Shown piece after piece: positions 35,962-45,335 of a stretch of 64,000 nucleotides of DNA. Position 1 is the first letter of the stretch. Every line of letters begins with the position of its first letter. A program made the position numbers and the translations under genes. The stretch lies in the NCBI GenBank assembly GCA_019400425.1, contig JAFREE010000030.1, positions 62,001 through 126,000 of the forward strand. Direction: 5' to 3'. The DNA comes from Hymenochaete sp. R1 (taxonomy: Eukaryota > Basidiomycota > Agaricomycetes > Hymenochaetales > Hymenochaetaceae). The notes under the pieces were generated by a model. That model ran no database searches and was not told where the DNA came from. It worked only from the letters and a program-made list of their open reading frames with translations.

Positions 35962-37791
35962 TCAACAGACTCTATTTGCCTATGCGGTAACAACAGCGAA
36001 AGGGGGGATACCACATCGACTCAGACTCAGACATCCTTTGTGCTGTGCTCACTCCGGGCCCGCTGATGACAGCCTTGATCACTCCACGCCCATCCGGACT
36101 TTTGCCCTGCTTGGTTGTCTCGAACGCTTCCACGGCTTGCTCGAAGGAGAACCTGATGGTAGCCAATGGCAGTGCGCGGCAGAGGCACAGCGCAGCGCCA
36201 TCACGGCAATATCCAGAAATGATCGCATGAGTGACTCAACCTCATTATTTAAGTATCGCAAGTTCACGCACCTGTGCGTAACCAGCGGCTTCAAGTCGAT
36301 CTTTCCCGCAGAAACCAATGCGATGGAAAGCGCATAGTCTCCCGGCTGTTCATTGTAAGAAACGGCGAAGGCTTCAACCCCAAACTTAACTTACACCATA
36401 TCTGAATGACCCTTTTAGGTTCAGCTCTTTAACTAGAAGGAGCGTAATCGGGATAGTGATCTCAGCAGAGCCCATTCCAAGCTGAATTCAATCCATTTGT
36501 AAGAACCGAAGCAATTATGACCACAGTGACTTCGTACCTGAAGGAAAGTCCCTCCGACACGTGCAACGTAAATGGCCATTTGTATGCACACTTCCGCTCC
36601 AGAGGCATCGATGACAAGATCAAGTCCCTTCGGACCGCGGTCCTCCACGCCTAGCGTCTGCTTCAGTTGCGCTGCCGCCCGTTTCGAGTACGCAATTTTT
36701 GATTCTCCCTGCTCGAACTGCGGCGGCAGGAATACGTCCGTCGCTGCATATTGGCGCGCGAACTCCACCCGAGAAGGCACGATGTCGATGGCGATGATCC
36801 GGGAGGCTCCCAAAGCCTTCGCTACGGCCATGCAGAGCAAGCCGACGGGTCCGCATCCGAAAATAGCAACGGACTGATTCGTTCGGAGTTGAGCTAGGGA
36901 GGACACAGCGTGCATGGCTACCGACAGTGGCTCAATCTACAAATAACATGTAAATTCAATAAATGTGAACTAGGATGTATGCGGCCAGGCAAATCTCACC
37001 ATTGCACCGTCTTCAAGTGACATACTTTCAGGAAGCTTGTATGCAAGATCGCCGGGGAGTTTGTAATAGCGGGCCATAGTCCCATCGTATGGTGGTGTCG
37101 CTGCAAATATCACATCGGGGCAAAGCTGGACAACAACTACTTAGAATAGACTTCGATGCGGCTATTATAATTAGTGCTCACCTCGTACCTGCCACTCTTG
37201 CATGCATCACATACACGGCATGTCGCTCCGGGCTCCAAAGCAACACGATCCCCTGGCTGAAGATGTTTGATCCTAGATCCCACTACGCAAGAAGGCCATG
37301 AGTTTAGACTTCATTGTAGAAGCTGGCCAAACCCAAGTCTACCTTTCGAGATCACTCCTGAGGATTCATGACCAAGGACCTTGAAGTAGTGAGATTTTTA
37401 TTGTCGACTGAATGAATTATCTATACCATCGGACTATCGACGATGAAGTCTCCAATGCGCCCGGCAACGAGGTAGTGGACCTGGTTTACAATTCGCGTTC
37501 AGAGCACGGCTCGAGTGTAGGTATTGCCCAGAACACGCACATCGGAACCACATATGCCTGGAGGGAGCGTGAGCTTTAACTTTCACAAGACGCAAGAAGA
37601 TGAGCGATCTACCTGTTTTCTTCACCTCAACGAGAACCTCGTCATCAGCGGCTGTTCCAAGTGATCGAAAAGTATCAGAGACATCGAATGCAGGCGACAG
37701 CAAGTAACATAAACACACGTTCCGGGATTGGGCGGTCTTCATAGACAGTATCGTTGATACCGCGCAGGATGAAGGAAGGATTATCAGACAT
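35962..37791 (-). CDS. Zinc-dependent polyol dehydrogenase (xylitol/sorbitol dehydrogenase type)
   Basis: This is an NAD-dependent medium-chain dehydrogenase that oxidises a polyol such as xylitol or sorbitol to the ketose. The start at 37791 gives [20 protein letters not shown]. Exons then rebuild [17 protein letters not shown] and [12 protein letters not shown], then VLGHESSG with the catalytic zinc ligands Cys and His-Glu. [15 protein letters not shown] provides four structural-zinc cysteines. The Rossmann motif is [19 protein letters not shown], with the Asp of AIDI at the end of the second strand, which favours NAD. The later part has [20 protein letters not shown] and [22 protein letters not shown]. 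The end is not certain: splicing gives ISGPGANRVC-stop at 35962, and reading through gives a stop at 35972. Substrate cannot be fixed by eye. Confidence 0.88.
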
Positions 37792-38556
37792 GGTGGATGG
37801 GAGTCGAAGGCGAAGAGATGCCGGTGAGCTTGGGTATGAGAGTGTATACGCCTTTTATCCAGCAGCCTTGATAATTGGACGGGAATGGTCCGTTGTGGAG
37901 CTCCCTGTAGTGACCCGGTTTACCCCTTACCCCGTTTCCAGTTCCGACGAAGCAAAACCTTCTTCAACCGTCCACTTCTCAAAGCATCATGAACGACCTT
38001 TAACCTTGGCTCACAGAAGTGAAGTACACAAAATCTTTGGGATCCGATCCGTGGAAGGCACAAAGAATTCGATCTGGGCCGATTCGGATGGGACCAGATA
38101 AACCAAAGGAACAATATGACTAAGCCAATATGACATTCGTCTATTCAACGGCAACTGAACGCACATCCCATACGATAACATCAGGTCCGAAGCTCAGACT
38201 GAAGGACCAAAATCCCACTCGCAACACTGTATCCGACGTGAGACTCAATGAAACAGTGATATGATGATGAGGGTTTCACCTATCAATGGCCGGATCCAAG
38301 TACGCTGTACATAATCGTCCTTATCCCTTGCAATGTTTGGAGACGCATACTACACGTATCGATGCGCCCTTCATACAATCGTGACTTGTTTTCTAACCCC
38401 AATAATCTGTTGATAACGGAGACGAGCAATTGTCACCTCGGCATGAGGAGCTCCGTCGCTTTATTAACTTGTTGAACCAAGTCTTCAGTTTTCGGGATCC
38501 AACGGGCTACATCGTGCCTGTCACCCGCTGAGTTTATCGAGTGGTCGAGGCCCACA
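37792..38556. other. Intergenic, no gene seen
   Basis: Upstream region of the polyol dehydrogenase gene. Only short random frames; no repeat recognised. Confidence 0.45.
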
Positions 38557-38943
38557 CTACACCCGCGTCTTAAGCTTCCTCAGTAGTATGTACGAGGCAT
38601 TCCGTCTGTAATCCGTCAACCATGCAAAAGTCACAGAAGTAGCAATCATCTAGAAGCAAAAAAAAGTGTCAGCAACAGGAAGAAGTCGTAAACTCGAAGG
38701 GAAGGTAGCTCAGCTACCGTTGTAGAAATGGTCATGACGCTCGTCGTCCGCAGGCGCGAACGTTCATATAGTGTGAATAATGATGTCATCAAGGCGACAG
38801 GAAGTGCGGCTGAGACCAACTTACATGAGATTTCTAAAAGCCTTTGGTGTATCTCATAGGTTGTTTGGGATTGAGGTCAAGATTGTAAGGATGAAAAGGC
38901 CGAGAGCGAAGAAAATTTCGTGGTTCTCTGTTTGTTGTGACAT
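38557..38943 (-). pseudogene. Possible broken or mis-resolved small membrane-protein gene
   Basis: The minus strand holds two coding-like pieces. From the ATG at 38943 a first frame reads MSQQTENHEIFFALGLFILT and stops at 38854. In another frame, open from just before that stop, the sequence reads YEIHQRLLEISCKLVSAALP, VALMTSLFTLYERSRLRTTS and VMTISTT. A good GT-AG intron (38650-38717, phase 0) joins this to MIATSVTFAWLTDYRRN and LLRKLKTRV-stop at 38557. Hydrophobic segments fall in both pieces. No donor site that would join the first piece to the second was found, so either a frameshift broke the gene or the true first exon lies elsewhere. Family not recognised. Confidence 0.35.
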
Positions 38944-39481
38944 ATTTGGTCTGCTAAGTAAGTTTGAAGCTTGTTCGCCTAACCTGAAGTTAAAGTACGT
39001 TACTCTTTCGTCGCATTACATTATGAGACCAACAAGCAAACAAACTGGTACTCTGCAGTTCCGCAGAAGATAAGTGTAGGTACTTCTAGGCTCTACTGGA
39101 TGGTTCGACCAGTGACCTCGGCCTGATGTTCGCATGTTTTCCTCAAATCATTCCGCGAATTACTGAAGGTTTCCTTTCGTACAGTGACTGATGGCCATTC
39201 GAAGCAGGGACCAACAATCTTAAGGACCGTATCAGAAAAAGCGATAGCAGTTGGCTTGTGCATGCGTAGACCTTCGTGGTAAATACACAAGTTATAGATA
39301 CAGTTCAAGCGGTCCTGCACTATTTGAAAGTCTATCATGATCGAATGACGTTTTTATGAGACCCTTCAGAAATCGAATGAATGAAAAAACAACAACAATG
39401 AAACGGGTATGTGTATGTGAGTATGTTTCTATTTCAAAGACCAGTGTAGTCCGTCTAACCAAAATCCCAAACCGTTGTCCT
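38944..39481. other. Intergenic, no gene seen
   Basis: This lies between the putative membrane remnant and the stop codon of the first kinase gene, covering the 3' region of the kinase. AT-rich, nothing recognised. Confidence 0.4.
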
Positions 39482-40783
39482 TCACAGTGCCAGCGGGGGA
39501 ATAGTATCCGCATTCTCGACCACATTCCCAATGTCAACGGCCTTTTTCTTGTTGAACGTCCGTGATTTGAAGAGGGAGAAAACCTTCAGCTTTGAACTAT
39601 TTCTCGACGCGAGTTTTACGGGAGTGTTGTCGGGTGTGGTAGGCATCTCTGAGTCCGGTCCCGAAGCGCTTTCGTCAGTTTTGTCGGAGATGACACCGGG
39701 GCATTCGTCGATTTGAGTTCGCTGTTTCGACAAAGTGGCTGGTGTCTCTGTAGCTTTCTGCCTTCGCTTGCTTGTAACCTCCCGACTTTTTTCGTCGCTG
39801 CTGCTCACTTCTTGCACCCTTTCTTCCTGCAGGACGAGGTTCAGCTCGGACGCGATTTCTCTTGCCTCCTTGTCTGCCTTTGCCAGCTGTGCCCGATTCA
39901 TGTACAGAGAATCCAGTGATACGAAAGCATCCCGAAGGTATCTAAGCGGGATGTCCTCGCCTCGGTTGTAGAAAATGACGTTGAGAAAGGATTCGACGGA
40001 GGGCGAGACCGGGAGTATCGAGGTGAAGTAATGTCTGTTCTTGGTGAAAGCAAGGAAGGACGGGTCTTTCCTGGTTGCTGCGGTCCAAGGCATCGCTCCG
40101 ACGATGAAGTTGATGAGAATTATGGCCAGAGCCCATGTGTCGGTAGCGCGGGTCGAGTAAGATTTGAGGCTGGGCTGCAAACTGCCATTCAGGTTGTCCG
40201 GTGTCATGAACACGGAGCTTCCACAACCGAATGCCGCTGATCGTTCGTTTTCCGTAGCCAAACCGAAATCAGCGAGACGGACCGTCCTCCCATCCCTATC
40301 AAAAAGGAAGTTCTCTGGTTTGAGGTCGCGGTGAAATATTCCGACATTGTGCAAGGCAGCGACGATATCGACCATTTGCAAGAAGGCGGACCGAATACGC
40401 CTTTCGTGACCGATGAAGATCCTGTCCTCGGCCATGGCAGTGAAGAGATCACCTCCTGGGCAGTACTCGAGGACAATGAAGAACAGCTTTAGCTCTCGGT
40501 CCGCGAAGGTATCGAAAACCTTGACGACCCCCGGGCTAGCTTCAGCCGCCAATTTGTGGATGCGGATTTCGCGCCCGCACATCCTCTCTCGCCTTTCGAG
40601 TATGCATTTGATTGCTACCCGTCTTTTCTTTGTTTTATCTTTCAGATCCAGGGCTCGGTAAACGACGCTATACGATCCGGATCCCAGGCGCTTTTCGAGG
40701 AGGTAACGCCCATGCTTGATGGTAGTATTGAGGAGACAAGGGACCTCCTCATTCTCGATGGTATCCCACTGTTCTTGTCCCAT
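39482..40783 (-). CDS. Ser/Thr kinase, Ran1/Ksp1-like, paralogue 1
   Basis: The gene is one uninterrupted frame. I chose the ATG at 40783 (MGQEQWDTIENEEVPCLLN) because the next two kinases start the same way; an in-frame ATG at 40825 adds 14 residues. The kinase domain shows RLGSGSYSVVY (P-loop), VAIKC (ATP lysine), FIVLEYCPGGDL, HRDLKPENFLF (catalytic loop), LADFGLATENE and STRATDTWALAIILINFIVG with MPWTAATRKDPSF. TPDN stands where APE is usual. A Ser/Lys-rich tail follows, with the short motif DSEMPTTPDNTPVKL and a basic end. The STRATDxWAL and xPWxxA pattern fits the Ran1/Ksp1/Vhs1 group, which regulates nutrient response and meiosis in yeasts. All catalytic residues are present. The target is unknown. 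Confidence 0.85.
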   Translation of the reverse strand: MGQEQWDTIENEEVPCLLNTTIKHGRYLLEKRLGSGSYSVVYRALDLKDKTKKRRVAIKCILERRERMCGREIRIHKLAAEASPGVVKVFDTFADRELKLFFIVLEYCPGGDLFTAMAEDRIFIGHERRIRSAFLQMVDIVAALHNVGIFHRDLKPENFLFDRDGRTVRLADFGLATENERSAAFGCGSSVFMTPDNLNGSLQPSLKSYSTRATDTWALAIILINFIVGAMPWTAATRKDPSFLAFTKNRHYFTSILPVSPSVESFLNVIFYNRGEDIPLRYLRDAFVSLDSLYMNRAQLAKADKEAREIASELNLVLQEERVQEVSSSDEKSREVTSKRRQKATETPATLSKQRTQIDECPGVISDKTDESASGPDSEMPTTPDNTPVKLASRNSSKLKVFSLFKSRTFNKKKAVDIGNVVENADTIPPLAL

Positions 40784-40945
40784 GGCGGAAGAGTGATGTG
40801 GATTGAGACAGTCGACCAGCGGCAAGTGGATGGATGAAAGATTGGAGACGAGCTTTGGATTCTGCCAGTGGTGCTGCGTACGTCTGAATTATATGCGTAA
40901 AGGTTGTCTTATTTCCAGGACTCGGAAGCAAGCATGACAAGGAGT

Positions 40946-41033
40946 CCGAGACTCTTCACCCCCGAGACAGGAGTGATGAAGGAGAACAATTGGGTCGTTC
41001 AACAGAACCGAGACATTTTCTAGCAACCGAGAC
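40946..41033 (-). promoter_or_regulatory. Four GTCTCGG motifs upstream of kinase paralogue 1
   Basis: Reading toward the gene (minus strand), GTCTCGG occurs at 41027-41033, 41008-41014, 40962-40968 and 40946-40952. These form two pairs with 19 and 16 nt from start to start, about 160-250 bp before the ATG. The same word recurs before both other kinase genes. Confidence 0.55.
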
Positions 41034-41582
41034 CTTTTCTCCTCGTACCGGCACCTCCCTTCAAGATATCGGAGGATGTCACTGAAGTGCCGCTGAGTGA
41101 CGCAAGACGTTATCCTACGCCGACTCAAAGCGGGTCACAGTAAATCGGAGCTCGTCGTCGGCGTAATTGCTCAAAAATGCGTTGCAGGTAAGACAAACAA
41201 GTCAATGATACTGTTTGCTTATGAACCTTTTCTTTTCTCTTTCCCGTAGTAAGTCTCGCTTTTATTCGCAATGTTTGTACATGCCTTTTGCATAGATTTG
41301 ACGATAGCTGATCTGCAATATTACAACTGCGTTTCTTATTGTTGAAGTCTTTTCTAAGCGCCGTCATTGTCTCATAATTTCAGCGTGCCGTGTTGCGCGC
41401 TCCTCTAAAAAAGACGCACCAGTCGGATTTCCAATTGAAAAATAAGCCAATCAAACGTTCTGTTTCAAATGCCTCTGAAAACTCTGTGAATTGCCGACAT
41501 GTGGTATATTCTATGCTCTATTTTGTAACCAATGCACCCCAAGTGAAAATGCCCTCAAGGCCAAACTCCCGATAATCACTAA
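41034..41582. other. Intergenic between kinases 1 and 2
   Basis: This is the 3' side of kinase 2 and the distal upstream side of kinase 1. AT-rich from about 41330 onward. No gene seen. Confidence 0.45.
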
Positions 41583-42908
41583 TCAAATAACAAGGGAGGG
41601 GACATCAACAATGTTCTGAACACCGGTAATGTTGAGCCCAGATAATTGCCTGCAGAAATCAAGGACTTCCTTGGGGGATAACACCCACTCTCTCCTATTC
41701 GCCTTTCCTCCGACGATTTTGGAAACCTTCTGTAGTGGACGAACGGGGCCAGTCTCTGGCGTCTCTGGCATATCCGACTCGGGATCCGAAACACATACAA
41801 CATCATCCGAAAGCAGGCTAGTTCGGCAGGAAAGTCGCTGTAACGTCTCGGTCGGTCGTGTTTTGGACGAGGCTGGTACCATGGGCTCCTTCCGCTTCGC
41901 ACCACCGACAACGACCAGCATTTCTTTGCCCTGCTCCTGCTTATGCCTCTGCGGGGAATTCTTTGGCACCCGGTACTCGTCCTTCTTAACGCCTTTTCCT
42001 GAACTCATCTCCTCGCGAATGAGCTTCGCGGCGGTCGTGTACATCTCGTCTATCATGACAAAGTCGTATCGAAGCTTCCTAAGGTCGATGTTTTGCCCAT
42101 TACTCTCGAAAATTTCCTTCAGGAAGTTCTCCATGCTCGGGGAGAGAGAAAACATTTTGCTGAAGAATCGTTGATCACGTTGAAAACGCTTGAATGCGGT
42201 GTCTTCGAGGGCTGCTTTTTGCCAAGGAGCGCGTCCAGTCAGAACGTTGACAAGAATGACACCAAGTGCCCATGTATCCGTTGCCCGGGTCGAGTAAAAT
42301 CGGTTACATCCTTTGAAGTCGATGTTAAGGTTCTCGGGGGTCATATAGTTATATGTCCCAGTCCCGAATTCGTTCGTAATCTCAGCCTCGGTAGCAAGGC
42401 CAAAATCGGCAAGTCGAAGCGTCTGTCCATCTGATTCCAAGAGGAAGTTGTCCAACTTAAGGTCCCGATGGAAAATGCCACTGTCGTGCAGAGCGATGAG
42501 GATATCGACCATTTGAAGGAAGATCGACCTTATAAGATCGTTGCGCCTCTGGAACGCCTTGTTGTGGGCAACCGCACTGTAAAGGTCGCCGCCTGAGCAG
42601 TACTCGAGGACGATGAAGAAGAGTTTCTTTTCCTTGAATGTTTCGAAGATTTTGATGACTGCTGGGCTGGCCTCGGCGGCACGTCGATGTAAATCAATTT
42701 CGGTGATACAAGTGCGTTCCCGCTTTCCGAGGAGACATTTGATAGCCACAGTCCGAGAAGGATTCGCAAGATCCTGCGCTCGATATACGACGCTATATCC
42801 ACCAGACCCCAGTCGCTCTTTCAGAATATATCTTCCATTACCGACGTGTTTGTTAAGCAGACAAGGGACTCTGGTGCTTTCGATGACGTCCGTCTTGAAA
42901 TTGAACAT
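41583..42908 (-). CDS. Ser/Thr kinase, Ran1/Ksp1-like, paralogue 2
   Basis: A single open frame of 441 residues starting MFNFKTDVIESTRVPCLLN. The motifs are RLGSGGYSVVYRA, VAIKCLLGKRE, FIVLEYCSGGDLYSAV, HRDLKLDNFLL (with Leu-Asp where the usual form has Pro-Glu), LADFGLATEAE, YMTPENLN, FYSTRATDTWALGVILVNVL and GRAPWQKAALEDTAF. The tail carries DPESDMPETPETGPVRP, matching the short motif of paralogue 1, then a Leu-rich end. Strong similarity in order and wording to paralogue 1, on the same strand and about 0.8 kb away, shows a tandem duplication. It has no introns, unlike most neighbours. Catalytic residues are intact, so an active kinase is likely. Confidence 0.85.
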   Translation of the reverse strand: MFNFKTDVIESTRVPCLLNKHVGNGRYILKERLGSGGYSVVYRAQDLANPSRTVAIKCLLGKRERTCITEIDLHRRAAEASPAVIKIFETFKEKKLFFIVLEYCSGGDLYSAVAHNKAFQRRNDLIRSIFLQMVDILIALHDSGIFHRDLKLDNFLLESDGQTLRLADFGLATEAEITNEFGTGTYNYMTPENLNIDFKGCNRFYSTRATDTWALGVILVNVLTGRAPWQKAALEDTAFKRFQRDQRFFSKMFSLSPSMENFLKEIFESNGQNIDLRKLRYDFVMIDEMYTTAAKLIREEMSSGKGVKKDEYRVPKNSPQRHKQEQGKEMLVVVGGAKRKEPMVPASSKTRPTETLQRLSCRTSLLSDDVVCVSDPESDMPETPETGPVRPLQKVSKIVGGKANRREWVLSPKEVLDFCRQLSGLNITGVQNIVDVPSLVI

Positions 42909-42947
42909 GTTGGCGAAAAGGAATAAGGCTGAAGCCCGATCACAGAG

Positions 42948-43099
42948 GTCTCGGTAAGTAGCGTTAGCGAAAAGGTATATGGGTGGATGTTAAGATATGA
43001 TAAAGAGGGAGGCGATACTACTTACTTTATGTACGATTTTCATGTTCGAGACAAAGTTAAGCGATTACAGAAAGTCGCCGAGACTTCTTCCTCCGAGAC
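42948..43099 (-). promoter_or_regulatory. Three GTCTCGG motifs upstream of kinase paralogue 2
   Basis: CCGAGAC on the plus strand (GTCTCGG toward the gene) lies at 43078-43084 and 43093-43099, a pair 15 nt apart and about 170-190 bp before the ATG. A third copy, on the opposite strand, lies at 42948-42954 in the likely 5' UTR. A near copy with one base changed lies around 43046. Confidence 0.55.
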
Positions 43100-43520
43100 A
43101 CGGAACTCTGGATGTTCCGCAGAACGAAACACTGTCAAAAATGTTAAGTTTTTGAAAACGGGTCCGGAGGACCTTAAACAGCGCGCGCCTCTGCTGTTGT
43201 CTCATCCAAGGGGATCGGATTGCGCTTGGCAAGGTAACAAGAGTGCTTCAGACTGTGACTAAGCCGGATAAATCTATCCGGATCCAAACTGGCCTTTAGT
43301 CTTAGCAGCGTTTCCGTTTCAATTCTGCCTAGCGGAGACAGATCGATACCAAAGCGCCGCGGCTTATCGTATGACACTCATGCTGTCTTTATCACGTACA
43401 TTTTCAGTTTCTCATCGTATCGCCTTTTAGTATAAGCTCTTAAGAGTTAAGAAAGCTGTAGCTCGATAGTGAAAATAAGGTCGTGAAGAAAAGAATCAGC
43501 CAAACACGTACAGTCGCAGT

Positions 43521-43683
43521 GTCTCGGAAGATAAAAAAGTGTCTCGGAGACTCAACTTTGATTCCGAGTTCCTGACCTTCCTCCGCTACTTCTCCTCATT
43601 CTTCTCTATTCTGTCTCGTTTTCCCGGTCTCGCTTCCTCTGATCGAGATTAAATGTCTTTATCAGCCGCTTCGTCTCCGAGAC
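43521..43683 (+). promoter_or_regulatory. Three GTCTCGG motifs upstream of kinase paralogue 3
   Basis: GTCTCGG lies at 43521-43527 and 43541-43547, 20 nt apart, in the same orientation as the gene. An inverted copy (CCGAGAC) lies at 43677-43683. The pair sits about 240-270 bp before the chosen ATG at 43787. Confidence 0.55.
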
Positions 43684-43786
43684 ACAAATAAGCTTGAAAT
43701 ACATGAGCCTCGAAGGTGCAAGCAAGCATCTTCTCTCATCTATCTCGAGTCACCCTCCGCATCAAACTCACCATCTCTCGGTAAAC

Positions 43787-45021
43787 ATGACAAAGCCACA
43801 GTACGACATCATCGAGAAAACGAGAGTCCCCTCCTTACTCAATCAAACTATTGGAAAGGACCAGTACTTCCTCGAAAAGCAGATCGGATCTGGAGGAAGT
43901 AGTGTCGTCTACATCGCGTCAGATACGAAAAATTCGTCGCGAAAAGTCGCGGTCAAATGCCGCCTGGGGAAGAACGCACATCTTTGCTCCCGCGAGATCG
44001 ATCTACACCTGCGTGCGTCTATCGCAATCCGAGGAGTCGCGGAAATCTATGCAACGTTCGCCGAAAAGGATCTGTTCTTCATCGTCATGGAGTATTGCCC
44101 AGGTGGTGATCTTTCCTCTGTTATCGAGAAAAGGTTGATCTTGGGACGTGAAGACAGCATAAAAAATGTCTACTCTCAAATGTTGGATATCGTCTCAGCC
44201 CTCCACGCCATCGGGATATACCATCGAGACCTCAAACCGGCAAACTTCCTCCTCGGTGCTGACGGCGAGACTGTCAAGCTCGCAGACTTTGGATTGGCAA
44301 CCGATAACGAGCTCTCGTCATCATTTGGCTGCGGGAGCTTCATCTACATGACACCGGAATGCCAGGTCGGCGACAAGATCCGCAATCTCCAAAATTATTC
44401 AACGAGAGCCTCCGACATTTGGGCACTTGGTCTCATTTTAATCAACCTCATGACCAATCGCAATCCTTGGAGTTCCGCCACAACGAACAGCAAAGCTTTT
44501 CTGATCTACCAGCGCGACCCCCGTATCCTGACTGCAATGTTACCGCTCTCTCCCGACATCGCTGCCTTCCTCGACGTCATCTTTCAAGGTCATGGAACCG
44601 GCCTTCAACTTGACGATCTTCGTCACGATTTCTCCGCGGTGGAAGCATTATATATGAGTCCCGAGCAGCTCACAAGAGCCTCTAGGGTTGCGAAGGGCGT
44701 GGCGAAAGAGTGCATATCGGATGTGCCAATAATGGAGCGGCAAGTGAAAATACGGACAATGCCGGAAGACGTTGGGGCAAAGGATCGCTGGAATCAATCG
44801 CAGTATTGAATTGCGTAGAAGAAGAAACGTCAAATTCGGCACATCGCTATTCCAGACGTACCGAGGCACAATGTCAGTCCACCGTTCACGAAAGCGCATG
44901 CTCTGATTCTGGATCCGATTGCGACTCTGTTATGCCTCTCACACCGGAACATGCACTTGTGCGACCCGAAGCCAGAAAACAGTTCGGACGAATGGAATGC
45001 AGGAACGAAGGTGGCAATTAG
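43787..45021 (+). CDS. Ser/Thr kinase, Ran1/Ksp1-like, paralogue 3, tail out of frame
   Basis: The start at 43787 (MTKPQYDIIEKTRVPSLLN) matches the other two starts; an in-frame ATG at 43694 would add 31 residues. The kinase domain is complete: QIGSGGSSVVYIA, VAVKCRLGK, FIVMEYCPGGDLSS, HRDLKPANFLL, LADFGLATDNE, YMTPECQ, YSTRASDIWALGLILINLM and RNPWSSATTNSKAF. This frame stops at 44809. The family tail motif (SVMPLTPEHALVRPEARKQF) appears only in another frame, which is open from about 44690 and ends at 45021. Either a short intron with a weak donor joins them, or a frameshift cut off the tail. It lies head-to-head with paralogue 2. Confidence 0.75.
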
Positions 45022-45335
45022 GTATTCTTTCCGCACGACGTACGCCAATCCAACGGAGGGTAATTAACAAAGCACGGGTACAGGATGGCGGGTGTGGGCA
45101 AGAAAGATGATTTTGCAATATGATCAGATAAAATAGCTGCACAGGAGTCGACAGAATACCTTGACGCACATGTAGTTGAAGATGTCCGTATTCTCTTCGT
45201 ATATCACCGTTTTTGGCACCGTAACCTGTATTTTGAGGAGCTTGATAAAATCACTGAGATTCGATTGATCGCATGCGGTGGGAAGCATTACATCACCGAC
45301 TGAATCTATAAAAGTGTCTGGCAAGACAACGTCAT
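45022..45335. other. Convergent 3' regions
   Basis: The region lies between the tail of kinase 3 and the stop of the WRAP53-like gene. No gene seen. Confidence 0.4.
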
